Positions 34,405-43,128 of a DNA stretch of 64,000 bases are shown piece after piece. Each line of letters starts with the position of its first letter. The stretch's first letter is position 1. The notes beneath the pieces were generated by a model. The model was not told the DNA's origin, ran no database searches, and saw only the letters and a program-made list of their open reading frames with translations. Source of the stretch: Aliiroseovarius marinus (GTDB lineage: Bacteria; Pseudomonadota; Alphaproteobacteria; Rhodobacterales; Rhodobacteraceae); contig NZ_ML178717.1 of assembly GCF_004360145.1 (NCBI RefSeq), forward strand, positions 66,338 to 130,337, written 5' to 3'. The translations under genes and the position numbers were made by a program.

Positions 34405-36192
34405 TTATTTGTTCTGAGCTGCACCGGCGCCGCGCGGTACGCGAACCGATTCAACCAGAGCTTTGATGTCAGCCGGCAGAGGCTTGGTCATGCCCGATAC
34501 GGTGTAAGCAACAGCGAAGTTGATCGCCGCACCAATCGCGCCGAACGAGGTCGACTTAACGGTGCCCAGAAGCGGATCAGCGTCCGAGAAGCTGTTGGTG
34601 CCCGGGATGAAGAACCAGCCTTTGTGCAGGAAGATGTAGATCAGGGTAACGGTGATACCCGCGATCATACCTGCAACGGCGCCAGTGTTGTTGATCTTGG
34701 TCGAGAAGATACCCATCATCAGAGCCGGGAAGATCGACGCGGCGGCCAGACCGAAGGCAAGTGCCACGGTTTGTGCTGCGAAGCCCGGAGGGTTGAGACC
34801 CAGATAGGTTGCGACAACAATTGCTACTGCCATCGCCACACGTGCCGACATCAGTTCGCCTTTTTCCGAGATCTGCGGGTTGATCGCGCCTTTGATAAGG
34901 TCGTGCGATACAGCCGACGAGATCGCCAGAAGCAGACCAGCAGCCGTCGAAAGCGCAGCAGCCAGACCACCAGCAGCAACCAGACCGATTACCCAACCCG
35001 GCAGGTTGGCGATTTCGGGGTTAGCCAGAACCAGGATGTCGCGGTTGAACTTGGTCAGCTCGTTACCGGTCCAGCCTTTTTCAGCGGCCATTGCCTGCAT
35101 AGCTTCAGACTTGTCGTTGTAGTACTGGATCTTGCCGTCGCCGTTCTTGTCTTCCCAGTTCAGAAGACCAGTTTTCTGCCACGTCTTCATCCAGTCGTAC
35201 TTTTGCTCGGTTTCGATCTGCTGAACAGTTACAGCGCCACCGTTGATGCCACCGTTCGGCCACATCATTTCCGTGATGTTCAGGCGTGCCATTGCACCAA
35301 CAGCCGGAGCGGTCAGGTACAGCAGAGCGATGAACACCAGGGTCCAACCGGCCGACCAACGGGCGTCCGATACTTTAGGCACGGTGAAGAAGCGCATGAT
35401 CACGTGCGGCAGACCAGCGGTACCGATCATCAGCGACAGGGTGAACAGAACCATGTTGAACGTGTCGGCGTGGTGAGCAGTGTACTCGTTGAAGCCAAGT
35501 TCGGTCACGATTGCGTCCAGTTTCGCCAGCAGAGGCTCGCCCGAAGCTGCGTGCTCGCCGAACAGGCCCAGGGCCGGGATCGGAGTGCCAGTCAGCTGCA
35601 GCGAGATGAAGATCGCCGGAATGGTGTAAGCGGTGATCAGTACGCAGTACTGAGCAACCTGCGTGTAGGTAACACCCTTCATGCCGCCGAAAACGGCGTA
35701 GGCGAACACAACTGCAGCACCGATGAACAGACCAGTGGTGTTGTCAACTTCCAGGAAGCGGCCGAACGCAACACCAACGCCGGTCATCTGACCGATAACG
35801 TAGGTGGTCGAAGCCACGATCAAGCAGACAACAGCCACAACACGGGCCGTCTGCGAGTAGAAGCGGTCACCAATGAATTCCGACACGGTGAACTTGCCGA
35901 ACTTACGCAGGTAAGGCGCAAGCAGCAGTGCCAGCAGCACGTAGCCGCCGGTCCAGCCCATCAGGAACGACGAGTTGTCGTAGCCGGTGAAGGCGATCAG
36001 GCCAGCCATCGAAATGAACGATGCGGCCGACATCCAGTCAGCAGCCGTCGCCATACCGTTGGTGACCGGGTGAACACCACGCCCAGCGGCGTAGAATTCC
36101 GAAGTCGAGCCCGCACGGGCCCAGATTGCGATGCCGATGTAAAGCGCAAAGCTCGCGCCTACAAACAGCAGGTTGATCGTAAACTGATCCAT
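34405..36192 (-). CDS. Large sodium:solute symporter subunit (SLC5, VC_2705-like, acetate/carboxylate type)
   Basis: A 595-residue inner-membrane symporter with about 13 hydrophobic segments. GRGVHPVTNGMATAADWMSAASF and the SSF signature GMKGVTYTQVAQY are present. The protein is of the VC_2705 type, which has a hydrophilic insertion near residues 310-390; here that insertion contains DKNGDGKIQYYN at residues 348-359, which reads as an EF-hand-like calcium loop. The small DUF4212 protein upstream is its partner. Likely substrates are acetate, propionate or related acids, supported by acs in the same operon. Confidence 0.92.
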   Translation of the reverse strand: MDQFTINLLFVGASFALYIGIAIWARAGSTSEFYAAGRGVHPVTNGMATAADWMSAASFISMAGLIAFTGYDNSSFLMGWTGGYVLLALLLAPYLRKFGKFTVSEFIGDRFYSQTARVVAVVCLIVASTTYVIGQMTGVGVAFGRFLEVDNTTGLFIGAAVVFAYAVFGGMKGVTYTQVAQYCVLITAYTIPAIFISLQLTGTPIPALGLFGEHAASGEPLLAKLDAIVTELGFNEYTAHHADTFNMVLFTLSLMIGTAGLPHVIMRFFTVPKVSDARWSAGWTLVFIALLYLTAPAVGAMARLNITEMMWPNGGINGGAVTVQQIETEQKYDWMKTWQKTGLLNWEDKNGDGKIQYYNDKSEAMQAMAAEKGWTGNELTKFNRDILVLANPEIANLPGWVIGLVAAGGLAAALSTAAGLLLAISSAVSHDLIKGAINPQISEKGELMSARVAMAVAIVVATYLGLNPPGFAAQTVALAFGLAAASIFPALMMGIFSTKINNTGAVAGMIAGITVTLIYIFLHKGWFFIPGTNSFSDADPLLGTVKSTSFGAIGAAINFAVAYTVSGMTKPLPADIKALVESVRVPRGAGAAQNK

Positions 36193-36207
36193 CTGTCCCT
36201 GCTCCTA

Positions 36208-36468
36208 TTATTCTTCGTCTACGCCGTGTTCACGGTCGAGTTTGTTCATGCGCATTGCGTAGTTGAAGATCAGGATCAAGAAGACGATGATCGAACCTTG
36301 CTGTGCGAACCAGAAACCAAGATCGGTTCCACCTACGGCGATGCCGGACAGCATCGGGCGCAGCAGAATGCCGAATCCGAATGATACGATCGCCCAGATC
36401 ACTAGGCTGATCATAATGATGCGCAAGTTGGCGGACCAATATGCGTCGTTTTGTGAGTTATCGGCCAT
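36208..36468 (-). CDS. Small symporter subunit (DUF4212, Na_symport_sm type)
   Basis: An 86-residue membrane protein with two membrane segments (residues about 14-34 and 47-70) and the invariant YWSANLRIIMISLVIWAIVS and FGFGILLRPMLSG. DUF4212 proteins always pair with VC_2705-type SLC5 symporters. GGAGGAGG precedes the start, and it lies 16 bases before the symporter. Confidence 0.93.
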   Translation of the reverse strand: MADNSQNDAYWSANLRIIMISLVIWAIVSFGFGILLRPMLSGIAVGGTDLGFWFAQQGSIIVFLILIFNYAMRMNKLDREHGVDEE

Positions 36469-36531
36469 GAAGCCTCCTCCCTCTGAAGTTCCTCCAACGG
36501 GGGCGCTTATGCGGCCCCGCCCTTCCCTTTC

Positions 36532-37215
36532 TTATGCGACCGCTTCCTGAACGATCTCATTAAGGTCACCTGCAATGGTATCGATAGCCTTCATGGCATC
36601 GACCTTCTGCAGGCTGCCCTTGCCCCCGTAGTAGGCAATGAGCGGTGCCGTCTGCGCGTGGTAGGCCACAAGGCGGCTTTCCACGGTTTCGGCGTTATCG
36701 TCGGCCCGGCGTTTCATGTCCGTGCCGCCGCATTTGTCGCAGACGCCATCCTTGGCGGGCTGCTTAAACTCGTCGTGATACCCTTCACCGCAACCGCCAC
36801 AGGTGTAACGGCCCGAAATGCGGGTCACCATTGCAGCGTCATCGACCTCGAGGCTGATGGCTGCGTTAATCTTCTGACCGCTTTCCGCCAGCAGGGCGTC
36901 CAGCGCCTCGGCCTGAACGGTGGTGCGGGGGAAACCGTCAAGGATCACACCCTTGGCACAGTCGGCATCTGCCAGACGGTCACGCAGGATGTTGATCACG
37001 ATCTCGTCCGAGACCAGTTCACCAGCTTCCATAACGGCTTTTGCAGCAAGGCCCGCTTCGGTCCCTGCTGCGACTGCTGCGCGCAAAAGATCTCCTGTCG
37101 AAAGCTGAACAAGTCCGAACTTGTCTTCCAGCATTCGGGCCTGAGTGCCCTTCCCGGCGCCCGGAGGGCCGAGAAGGATCAGAACAGGGGCGGCGGTCGT
37201 TGTCGCTGCGTCCAT
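36532..37215 (-). CDS. adk: Adenylate kinase (zinc-LID type)
   Basis: A 227-residue adenylate kinase (AMP + ATP to 2 ADP). The P-loop GPPGAGKGT is at residues 16-24 and the AMP-site QLSTGDLLRAAV and DGFPRT are intact. The LID carries four cysteines (139, 142, 159, 162) for a structural zinc as in Gram-positive and many alphaproteobacterial enzymes. Its ATG shares one base with the acs stop (TAATG), so translation is coupled. Because alphaproteobacteria normally keep adk after secY, this may be a second, operon-dedicated copy that removes AMP made by Acs. Confidence 0.93.
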   Translation of the reverse strand: MDAATTTAAPVLILLGPPGAGKGTQARMLEDKFGLVQLSTGDLLRAAVAAGTEAGLAAKAVMEAGELVSDEIVINILRDRLADADCAKGVILDGFPRTTVQAEALDALLAESGQKINAAISLEVDDAAMVTRISGRYTCGGCGEGYHDEFKQPAKDGVCDKCGGTDMKRRADDNAETVESRLVAYHAQTAPLIAYYGGKGSLQKVDAMKAIDTIAGDLNEIVQEAVA

Positions 37216-39185
37216 TATGCACCCGCCTTGTTCATGCGGTTGTCGATCAGGTCGTCCACAACAGACGGATCGGCCAGGGTCGAGGTGTCACCCAGCGAAC
37301 CGAAATCGTCCTCGGCGATCTTGCGCAGGATACGACGCATGATCTTGCCCGAACGGGTCTTCGGCAGGCCCGGGGCCCACTGGATGTGGTCGGGGCTGGC
37401 GATCGGGCCGATTTCCTGACGGACCCAGTTGCGCAGTTCGACCTTCAGATCGTCGGTATACTCTTCGCCGTCCATCAGGGTGACGTAGCAGTAGATGCCC
37501 TGACCCTTGATGTCGTGCGGGAAGCCAACAACGGCGGCTTCGGAAACCTTGGCATGTGCCACCAGAGCGCTTTCCACTTCGGCGGTACCCATGCGGTGAC
37601 CCGATACGTTGATCACGTCGTCCACACGGCCGGTGATCCAATAGTAGCCATCCGCGTCACGGCGGCATCCGTCACCGGTGAAGTAATAGCCTTTGTAGTC
37701 GGCAAAGTAGGTCGCCACGAAGCGGTCATGGTCGCCATATACGGTGCGCATCTGGCCGGGCCAGCTGTCTTTCATGCACAGTACACCTTCGGCTTCGGTC
37801 TCGTGGATCTCTTCGCCGGTGGTCGGTTCGAGGATCACAGGTTGCACGCCGAAGAAGGGCGTGGTGGCCGAGCCGGGCTTGGTTGCGGTCGCGCCGGGCA
37901 GCGGGGTCAGCAGGTGACCACCGGTTTCCGTCTGCCACCAGGTGTCAACGATCGGGCAGTTTCCTTTGCCAACAACGTCGTTGTACCAGTTCCAGGCTTC
38001 GGGGTTGATCGGCTCGCCTACGGTGCCCAGCACTTTCAGGTCGCTCAGATCGTACTTGGTCACGAACTCTTCGCCACGTGCCATCAGGGCACGGATTGCA
38101 GTCGGCGCAGTGTAGAACTGGTTCACCTTGTGCTTCTCACACACGGCCCAGAAACGGCCTGCATCCGGATAGGTGGGAACGCCTTCGAACATCAGCGTGG
38201 TCGCGCCGTTGGCCAGCGGGCCATAGACGATGTAGCTGTGGCCGGTGACCCAGCCCACGTCAGCGGTACACCAGTAGATGTCACCTTCGTGATAGTCGAA
38301 TACGTACTCGTGGGTCATTGCAGCCCACAGCAGGTACCCACCGGTACAGTGCTGAACGCCTTTCGGTTGGCCGGTCGACCCCGAGGTGTAAAGGATGAAC
38401 AGCGGATCTTCGGCGTTCATGGTTTCGGGCGGGCAGTCTGACGAAGCATCAGCCATCAGCGCCGAATACGAATGGTCGCGGCCGTCTACCATCGGCACGT
38501 CGCCGCCGGTGCGCTCGACCACCAGAACCGGGGTCGAACCCAGATCGCCGTGTGCCAGAGCGGCATCCACGTTGGTTTTCAGCGGCGTGTTGCGGCCACC
38601 ACGGGGGGCTTCGTCAGCGGTGATCACCAGCGAGGCGCCACAGCCCTCAACACGGGCAGCCAGTGCTTCCGGCGAGAAGCCGGCGAAGACGATCGAGTGG
38701 ATCGCGCCGATGCGGGCACAGGCCAGCATCGCGTACGATGCTTCAGGGATCATCGGAAGATACAGAATGACGCGGTCGCCTTTGCCGACGCCCATGCCCT
38801 TCATCACGTTGGCCAGCTTCGAGACGTTCTCGTGCAGCTCGTTATACGTGATCTTCTTGTCGAGGTTCGGGTCATCCGATTCCCAGATGATTGCGACCTG
38901 GTCACCACGGGTCTCGAGGTGGCGGTCGATACAGTTGGCCGAGACGTTCAGTTCGCCATCTTCAAACCATTTGATCGACACGTCGGGGTGCGCAAAAGTG
39001 GTGTTTTTGATTTTGGTCGGCGTCTTGGTCCAGGTCAGACGCGTCATTTGCTCGGCCCAGAATGCATCAGGGTCATTTACGGATGCGGCATACATCTCTT
39101 GGTATTTTGCAGCATCGATATGTGCATTCGAGACAAACTCCGCAGACGGAGCATAGGTCTTATCAGCCGTAGCTTGCGACGACAT
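37215..39185 (-). CDS. acs: Acetyl-CoA synthetase
   Basis: A 656-residue AMP-forming acetate:CoA ligase of the ANL family. The ATP-binding [18 protein letters not shown], the acetate-pocket region and the C-terminal catalytic lysine in [13 protein letters not shown] are present; this lysine is the usual acetylation control site. It is the first gene of the acetate operon, with GGGAGGAT before its start. The full-length chain matches bacterial Acs (about 650 residues). It converts acetate from uptake or overflow metabolism into acetyl-CoA. Confidence 0.97.
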   Translation of the reverse strand: MSSQATADKTYAPSAEFVSNAHIDAAKYQEMYAASVNDPDAFWAEQMTRLTWTKTPTKIKNTTFAHPDVSIKWFEDGELNVSANCIDRHLETRGDQVAIIWESDDPNLDKKITYNELHENVSKLANVMKGMGVGKGDRVILYLPMIPEASYAMLACARIGAIHSIVFAGFSPEALAARVEGCGASLVITADEAPRGGRNTPLKTNVDAALAHGDLGSTPVLVVERTGGDVPMVDGRDHSYSALMADASSDCPPETMNAEDPLFILYTSGSTGQPKGVQHCTGGYLLWAAMTHEYVFDYHEGDIYWCTADVGWVTGHSYIVYGPLANGATTLMFEGVPTYPDAGRFWAVCEKHKVNQFYTAPTAIRALMARGEEFVTKYDLSDLKVLGTVGEPINPEAWNWYNDVVGKGNCPIVDTWWQTETGGHLLTPLPGATATKPGSATTPFFGVQPVILEPTTGEEIHETEAEGVLCMKDSWPGQMRTVYGDHDRFVATYFADYKGYYFTGDGCRRDADGYYWITGRVDDVINVSGHRMGTAEVESALVAHAKVSEAAVVGFPHDIKGQGIYCYVTLMDGEEYTDDLKVELRNWVRQEIGPIASPDHIQWAPGLPKTRSGKIMRRILRKIAEDDFGSLGDTSTLADPSVVDDLIDNRMNKAGA

Positions 39186-39589
39186 TCAGGATCCTCCCAG
39201 ATTTTCCTCCAAACGCGACCAGTTCGCGTGGGCTGGGACATCACCAAAAAGGATTATTCCCAAACTTGCCTTGAAAACTGGAGGATTAATCACATCTAAA
39301 CAACAGATTTTGTGTAAATTTGTTTAACTCGCGCAAAAAATCCAGTTATTTTAAACATATTAACCACATTATGCTATTGTTTTGTATGTGTTTTTAAGTA
39401 AATACCCCTGCCGAAAAATGTAAAAACTTGACACGCTTCAACGTGTTTTCGAACCCTCCGCATTGCCTCACTTTTAGGCGCCAAGCAGGGAACACCACGA
39501 ACCATACGGTACCGACCGGCATAAAATGGCCGACAAGCGATTCACCCTGTGCTTGACAGGCCACAGTGGCGCAAGGCACATCCCAGCTC
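39186..39589. other. Non-coding interval between divergent acs and nitroreductase
   Basis: A 404-base AT-rich gap. It holds the acs ribosome binding site, an A/T-rich block at about 39300-39400, an ACACG-N6-CGTGT dyad at 39431-39446 and TTGACA hexamers at 39428-39433 and 39553-39558, neither followed at 17 bases by a good -10. A short ORF on the minus strand at 39394-39663 shows no family features and is not called. No gene or RNA was seen. Confidence 0.5.
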
Positions 39590-40270
39590 ATGCAACGCTC
39601 GTTCCAAGACCTCCTGTCGCAGCGCCATTCTGTGCGCGCTTTTACCAAGGATCCTGTGGCCAAATCTGATCTGGAAAAGATCTGTCAGGCCGCGCGGAAA
39701 GCCCCCAGCGGGGCCAATCTGCAACCCGGAAAATTTCACGTTCTGACAGGTGATGCTTTGGATGGGCTGGTCAGCGCCCTGCACGACGCGATGGAACGCA
39801 ACGAACCACCAGTCAGCGAGTATTCCTATTTCCCGATCCCGATGCCTGCCGACTTGAAGGCCCGCCAACGCGCGGCTGGATACGCGCTGTATCAAGCGCT
39901 GGGGATTGCGAAACGGGACGTGGCCGGGCGGCGCGCGCAGTTTGCGCGCAACTATGCCTTCTTTGATGCCCCTGTGGGCGTGATCGCCACCATAGACCGG
40001 CGCATGGGCAAAGGCTGCTTCATGGATCTGGGCATGTCGCTGATGACTTTCCTGCTGGCGGCCGAGGATCTGGGTTATGGCGCCACGGGAATTGGCGCGC
40101 TGGCGAACTACGGGAACATCGTCCACGACCACCTGAACCTGCCCGAGGACGAACTGGTCGTTTGCGGGATCGCCGTCGGCAAAAAGGACGAGACCGCGCC
40201 GGTGAACCAGTTCCGCACCGAACGCGACGCGTTAGAGGTGTTCACAAGTTTCCATGGGTTCGACGACTAG
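39590..40270 (+). CDS. Nitroreductase family protein
   Basis: A 226-residue FMN-dependent nitroreductase-fold protein. RHSVRAFTKDPVAKSDLEKI and ARKAPSGANLQPGKFHV mark the N-terminal FMN-binding region and GYGATGIGALANYGN the C-terminal one. Substrates range from nitro compounds and quinones to flavin or iodinated compounds. Start is uncertain: GTG at 39566 has a better spaced AGG while ATG at 39590 aligns with homologues; the latter is given. It faces the thiolase gene and their ends overlap by four bases. Confidence 0.85.
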   Translation: MQRSFQDLLSQRHSVRAFTKDPVAKSDLEKICQAARKAPSGANLQPGKFHVLTGDALDGLVSALHDAMERNEPPVSEYSYFPIPMPADLKARQRAAGYALYQALGIAKRDVAGRRAQFARNYAFFDAPVGVIATIDRRMGKGCFMDLGMSLMTFLLAAEDLGYGATGIGALANYGNIVHDHLNLPEDELVVCGIAVGKKDETAPVNQFRTERDALEVFTSFHGFDD

Positions 40271-41370
40271 AGCGCAGACAACACCAACGCGCTGCCCAGA
40301 CCGCCCGCGGCGGCAATCGCGGCCACGCCGGCCCCGCCTTTTCGCAAAAGCTCATAGTACAGCCCCACTGCCAAAATCGCACCAGACGCACCGATCGGAT
40401 GCCCGCGTGCAAGCGCGCCACCGTTCGGATTGACGATCTCGCGTGGCAGGCCAGCACCTTCTTGGCAGGCGATGGCCTGAACGGCAAACGCCTCCATGAT
40501 CTCGACAACAGTCAGGCTGTCTGGTTTCCGCCCCGCACGCGCCAATACTGCTTTGATCGCGGCCACCGGGGCGATGCCAGGCAAATCGGGCGTGCCGCCA
40601 AGGCTGGATCCGGCCTCGATCCGGATTTTCGGGGCCGAGAGTGAACGCGCCACGCGATCTGAGACCACCAACACGAAGGCCGCGCCGTCGGCTGCGACCG
40701 CCATATTGGCAGCGGTGACACTGCCTGCGATCACCGGTGCGCGCGCGCAAAGACGCGGGGTGAGCTTTCGGGTAAACGCGTCAGCCTCCTGCCCCGCGAC
40801 GGGCACAATCTGATCCGATTGTACACCATCCAAAGCTGCCTGATGGCTGGCCACGGCCCAGTCATCCTGTTTCTGCCGGGTGATCCCCAGCTTCTGCGCC
40901 AAGGCCTCGGCGGCTTCGGCCATATCCGGATCGCGATCCGGCCACGGGGTGAATTGGGCCTGCTCATACGGTTCCGGGTCACGCCCATCCGCGAAGGTGC
41001 GGGACCGCAGAGGACGGCGCGAATAGCTCTCTGCCCCGCCTGCGATCACCACGTCGTGTTGGCCTGACAAGATCATCGCCTGCGCCAGCATCACCGCGTC
41101 CAGCCCGCCGCAGCATTGGCGGTCGATGGTCAAGCCGCCTACCGGTTCGGGCAAGCCCGACGCCAAGGCCGCAACCCGCGCGGGATTGCCGCCCGCGCCC
41201 AGCGCGTTGGCCAAAATCACCTCGCCGACCTGATCCGGCGCCACCCCCGCTTGCGCCAACAGATCGCGGATCACAGGCGCTGCGAGGTCGTGTATATCCA
41301 ACGCCGCAAATGCGCCGCCCCGCGGGATAACCGCCGTACGGCGGGCGGCGATGATCCAGGCCGCGCTCAT
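40267..41370 (-). CDS. Thiolase-family protein with altered active site
   Basis: A 367-residue thiolase-fold protein. The nucleophile loop DRQCCGGLDAV (Cys86) and the GHPIGASG histidine (His324) are present. However, the C-terminal cysteine of the normal CxGGGxG motif is alanine (GVAAIAAAGGLG, Ala353), and the NEAF motif is MEAF (Met292), so two of four catalytic loops are changed. It overlaps the upstream ligase gene by four bases. Normal thiolases cleave or form 3-ketoacyl-CoA; this one may act as a non-decarboxylating or acyl-transfer paralogue, or be impaired. Confidence 0.85.
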   Translation of the reverse strand: MSAAWIIAARRTAVIPRGGAFAALDIHDLAAPVIRDLLAQAGVAPDQVGEVILANALGAGGNPARVAALASGLPEPVGGLTIDRQCCGGLDAVMLAQAMILSGQHDVVIAGGAESYSRRPLRSRTFADGRDPEPYEQAQFTPWPDRDPDMAEAAEALAQKLGITRQKQDDWAVASHQAALDGVQSDQIVPVAGQEADAFTRKLTPRLCARAPVIAGSVTAANMAVAADGAAFVLVVSDRVARSLSAPKIRIEAGSSLGGTPDLPGIAPVAAIKAVLARAGRKPDSLTVVEIMEAFAVQAIACQEGAGLPREIVNPNGGALARGHPIGASGAILAVGLYYELLRKGGAGVAAIAAAGGLGSALVLSAL

Positions 41371-42590
41371 ACCTGCCCCCGTGCGAGCTGCTCAAGCGCT
41401 TTCAGATCCGGCTTTCCGGCTGGCAGCATCGGCAGAGCGTCAACGAACAGCACCTGCCGCGGCATCGACGGCGCGCCCAGCATGTCGCGGCAACGGTCTT
41501 TGATGCTGCGCACCGTGTCGTCGCACTCTGCGCCCTCAACTACGGCAACCAACACCTGCCCACGCGCGTCATCCGGCACCGGGACAACCGCAGCGCGCGC
41601 GGCGCTGAGCTTTGCGATCTCTGCCTCGACCGCCTCAGGAAAGACATTTTGGTCGGCCACCGTCACCATCCGCGAGGTGCGCCCCAGAAGGTACAGAAAT
41701 CCGTCCGCGTCCAGCCGCGCCATCTCGCCCACGGTCAGGAAACCGTCCTGCCAGCGGGTCTCGGGGCTGTCGCCTTCCACATAACGGTCGAACAGATAGG
41801 GGCTTTTCACCCACAGCTCGCCCGGCCCCTGCCCGACCGGCTGGCCGTTTGCATCGCGCAGCGCGATCTCTACGCCCGGATAGGCCCGCCCAACCGAGGC
41901 GATCGGGGCACCCACCGGCGCGATCGACATGAAGCTGGTCTCGGAGGCGCCAAAGAACTCGTGCAGCTCTGCATTTGGGAAAAGCGTAGACAACGCTGAT
42001 GCCGTGTCCGCGTCCAGCTTCCCCCCACCCGAAAACACCAACCGCATTTCGGGCAGCGGTTCAGGATGTGCCTTCAACAGCAACCGCAACTGCGCGGGTG
42101 TGGCATAGAGCACCTGGACCCCGTCCCGCGCCAGCCCTTGCAACTGGGCGCGAGGCGACAAGCCGGTCAAAACCGACAGGTCTGCGCCCAGATGGAAGGC
42201 CTCCATGATCGCAAACAGCACCAGCGAATGTCCCGGATCACCCAGCACCGCATAGGGCGTGTCCTTACCAGCGCCGAATTCTCGGCGGGTAATTTCGAAA
42301 CTTGCGATCCAGCTGTCCGGGCGGCGCTGGATGGTTTTCGGTGCACCGCTGGAGCCAGAGCTTTGACACTGCAACACCTGCTGGCCGTCCTCGGCCTGCC
42401 AAACTTCGATTGGGTCACCCGCTACCTGTCGGGCACGGATGCTGGCCCCGTTCCGCAAGCCATCAAGCAAAAGCCGCACCGCACGCGCCGCACGCTGCGC
42501 CCGTTCGGGCGCGTTGTCGTCCGGAAAGTGGACGGTGCTGTGCATGTCTTGCCGAAACCGCATGGCGATCTGCTGACCTTTATCTTGCAT
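41367..42590 (-). CDS. AMP-dependent acyl-CoA ligase-like protein
   Basis: A 407-residue adenylate-forming enzyme (ANL family), shorter than typical 500-residue ligases. P-loop CQSSGSSGAPKTIQ, ATP/AMP-site FFGASETSFMS, hinge region DADGFLYLLGRTSRMVTV and the catalytic lysine in LPAGKPDLKAL are present. The start at 42590 follows AAAGGG at nine bases; an earlier in-frame start at 42674 would add 28 residues with no support and a second ATG at 42563 is also possible. It overlaps the thiolase by four bases, so both act together, possibly on a 3-oxo or branched acid. Confidence 0.82.
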   Translation of the reverse strand: MQDKGQQIAMRFRQDMHSTVHFPDDNAPERAQRAARAVRLLLDGLRNGASIRARQVAGDPIEVWQAEDGQQVLQCQSSGSSGAPKTIQRRPDSWIASFEITRREFGAGKDTPYAVLGDPGHSLVLFAIMEAFHLGADLSVLTGLSPRAQLQGLARDGVQVLYATPAQLRLLLKAHPEPLPEMRLVFSGGGKLDADTASALSTLFPNAELHEFFGASETSFMSIAPVGAPIASVGRAYPGVEIALRDANGQPVGQGPGELWVKSPYLFDRYVEGDSPETRWQDGFLTVGEMARLDADGFLYLLGRTSRMVTVADQNVFPEAVEAEIAKLSAARAAVVPVPDDARGQVLVAVVEGAECDDTVRSIKDRCRDMLGAPSMPRQVLFVDALPMLPAGKPDLKALEQLARGQV

Positions 42591-42633
42591 AAACCTGCGC
42601 CCTTTGTAGAAGCACGCCCCAAGAAGGGAAAGC

Positions 42634-42671
42634 CCAACAGAAAACGGGCGCAGCCAGCGCCGCGCCCGTTT
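42634..42671 (-). terminator. Rho-independent terminator after uspA
   Basis: AAACGGGCGC (42642-42651) pairs with GCGCCCGTTT (42662-42671) around a ten-base loop; on the minus strand it ends in TTTTCTGTT. It separates the TRAP/UspA transcript from the ligase-thiolase pair. Confidence 0.8.
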
Positions 42672-42693
42672 CAAAAGTCATTACTACGGATGC

Positions 42694-43128
42694 TTAGCCG
42701 CGCACCACATAGACCGAACACGTCGAGTGGCGCACCACCCGCGCTGCGTTCGGGCCCAGAAGGTAGTCCTTCAGGTCCGGACGATGTGCGCCAAGGACGA
42801 TCAGATCGGCGTTGCCAAGCTCGGCAGCGCGCAAGACCTCTTCATAGACAGATCCAACCGCCACGATGTGACGTACCTTGGCGTCAGCCTCTGCGCCCAA
42901 AGTCTTCGCGGTCATGTTTTTCAGAAGCTCGCCCGCGTCCGTTTGGGCTGACTTCACGTGATGGTCCTGAAAATAGGCACCCACCACCGACATGCCGAAA
43001 TCCGGCACGACAGTGATCACATCAAGCTGCGCCCCTCGCAGTTCGGCCAGCTCGGCTGCGGTTTTCAGGACGGGGCTTTCCGCATCAGCACGGTTGATGT
43101 CGACTGCACATAGAATGGTCTGGGTCAT
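42694..43128 (-). CDS. Universal stress protein (UspA/TeaD-like)
   Basis: A 144-residue UspA-fold protein with the G-x2-G-x9-G-[ST]-type ATP motif region (LGAHRPDLKDYLLGPNAARVVRHSTCSVYVV). It overlaps the TRAP permease stop by four bases, an arrangement like TeaD of the ectoine TRAP system of Halomonas, where the protein modulates transport. It is followed by a terminator. Confidence 0.88.
   Translation of the reverse strand: MTQTILCAVDINRADAESPVLKTAAELAELRGAQLDVITVVPDFGMSVVGAYFQDHHVKSAQTDAGELLKNMTAKTLGAEADAKVRHIVAVGSVYEEVLRAAELGNADLIVLGAHRPDLKDYLLGPNAARVVRHSTCSVYVVRG

Noticed and set aside
34255-36384. 709-codon plus-strand open frame opposite the symporter
   Set aside because: Antisense of a conserved SLC5 symporter; sequence is low in hydrophobic pattern and rich in Arg, Gln, His.
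39394-39663. 89-codon minus-strand open frame in the acs upstream gap
   Set aside because: Overlaps the nitroreductase start, no ribosome site and no known features.
40160-40650. 160-codon plus frame over the nitroreductase end and thiolase
   Set aside because: Out-of-frame overlap with two genuine genes and no motif.
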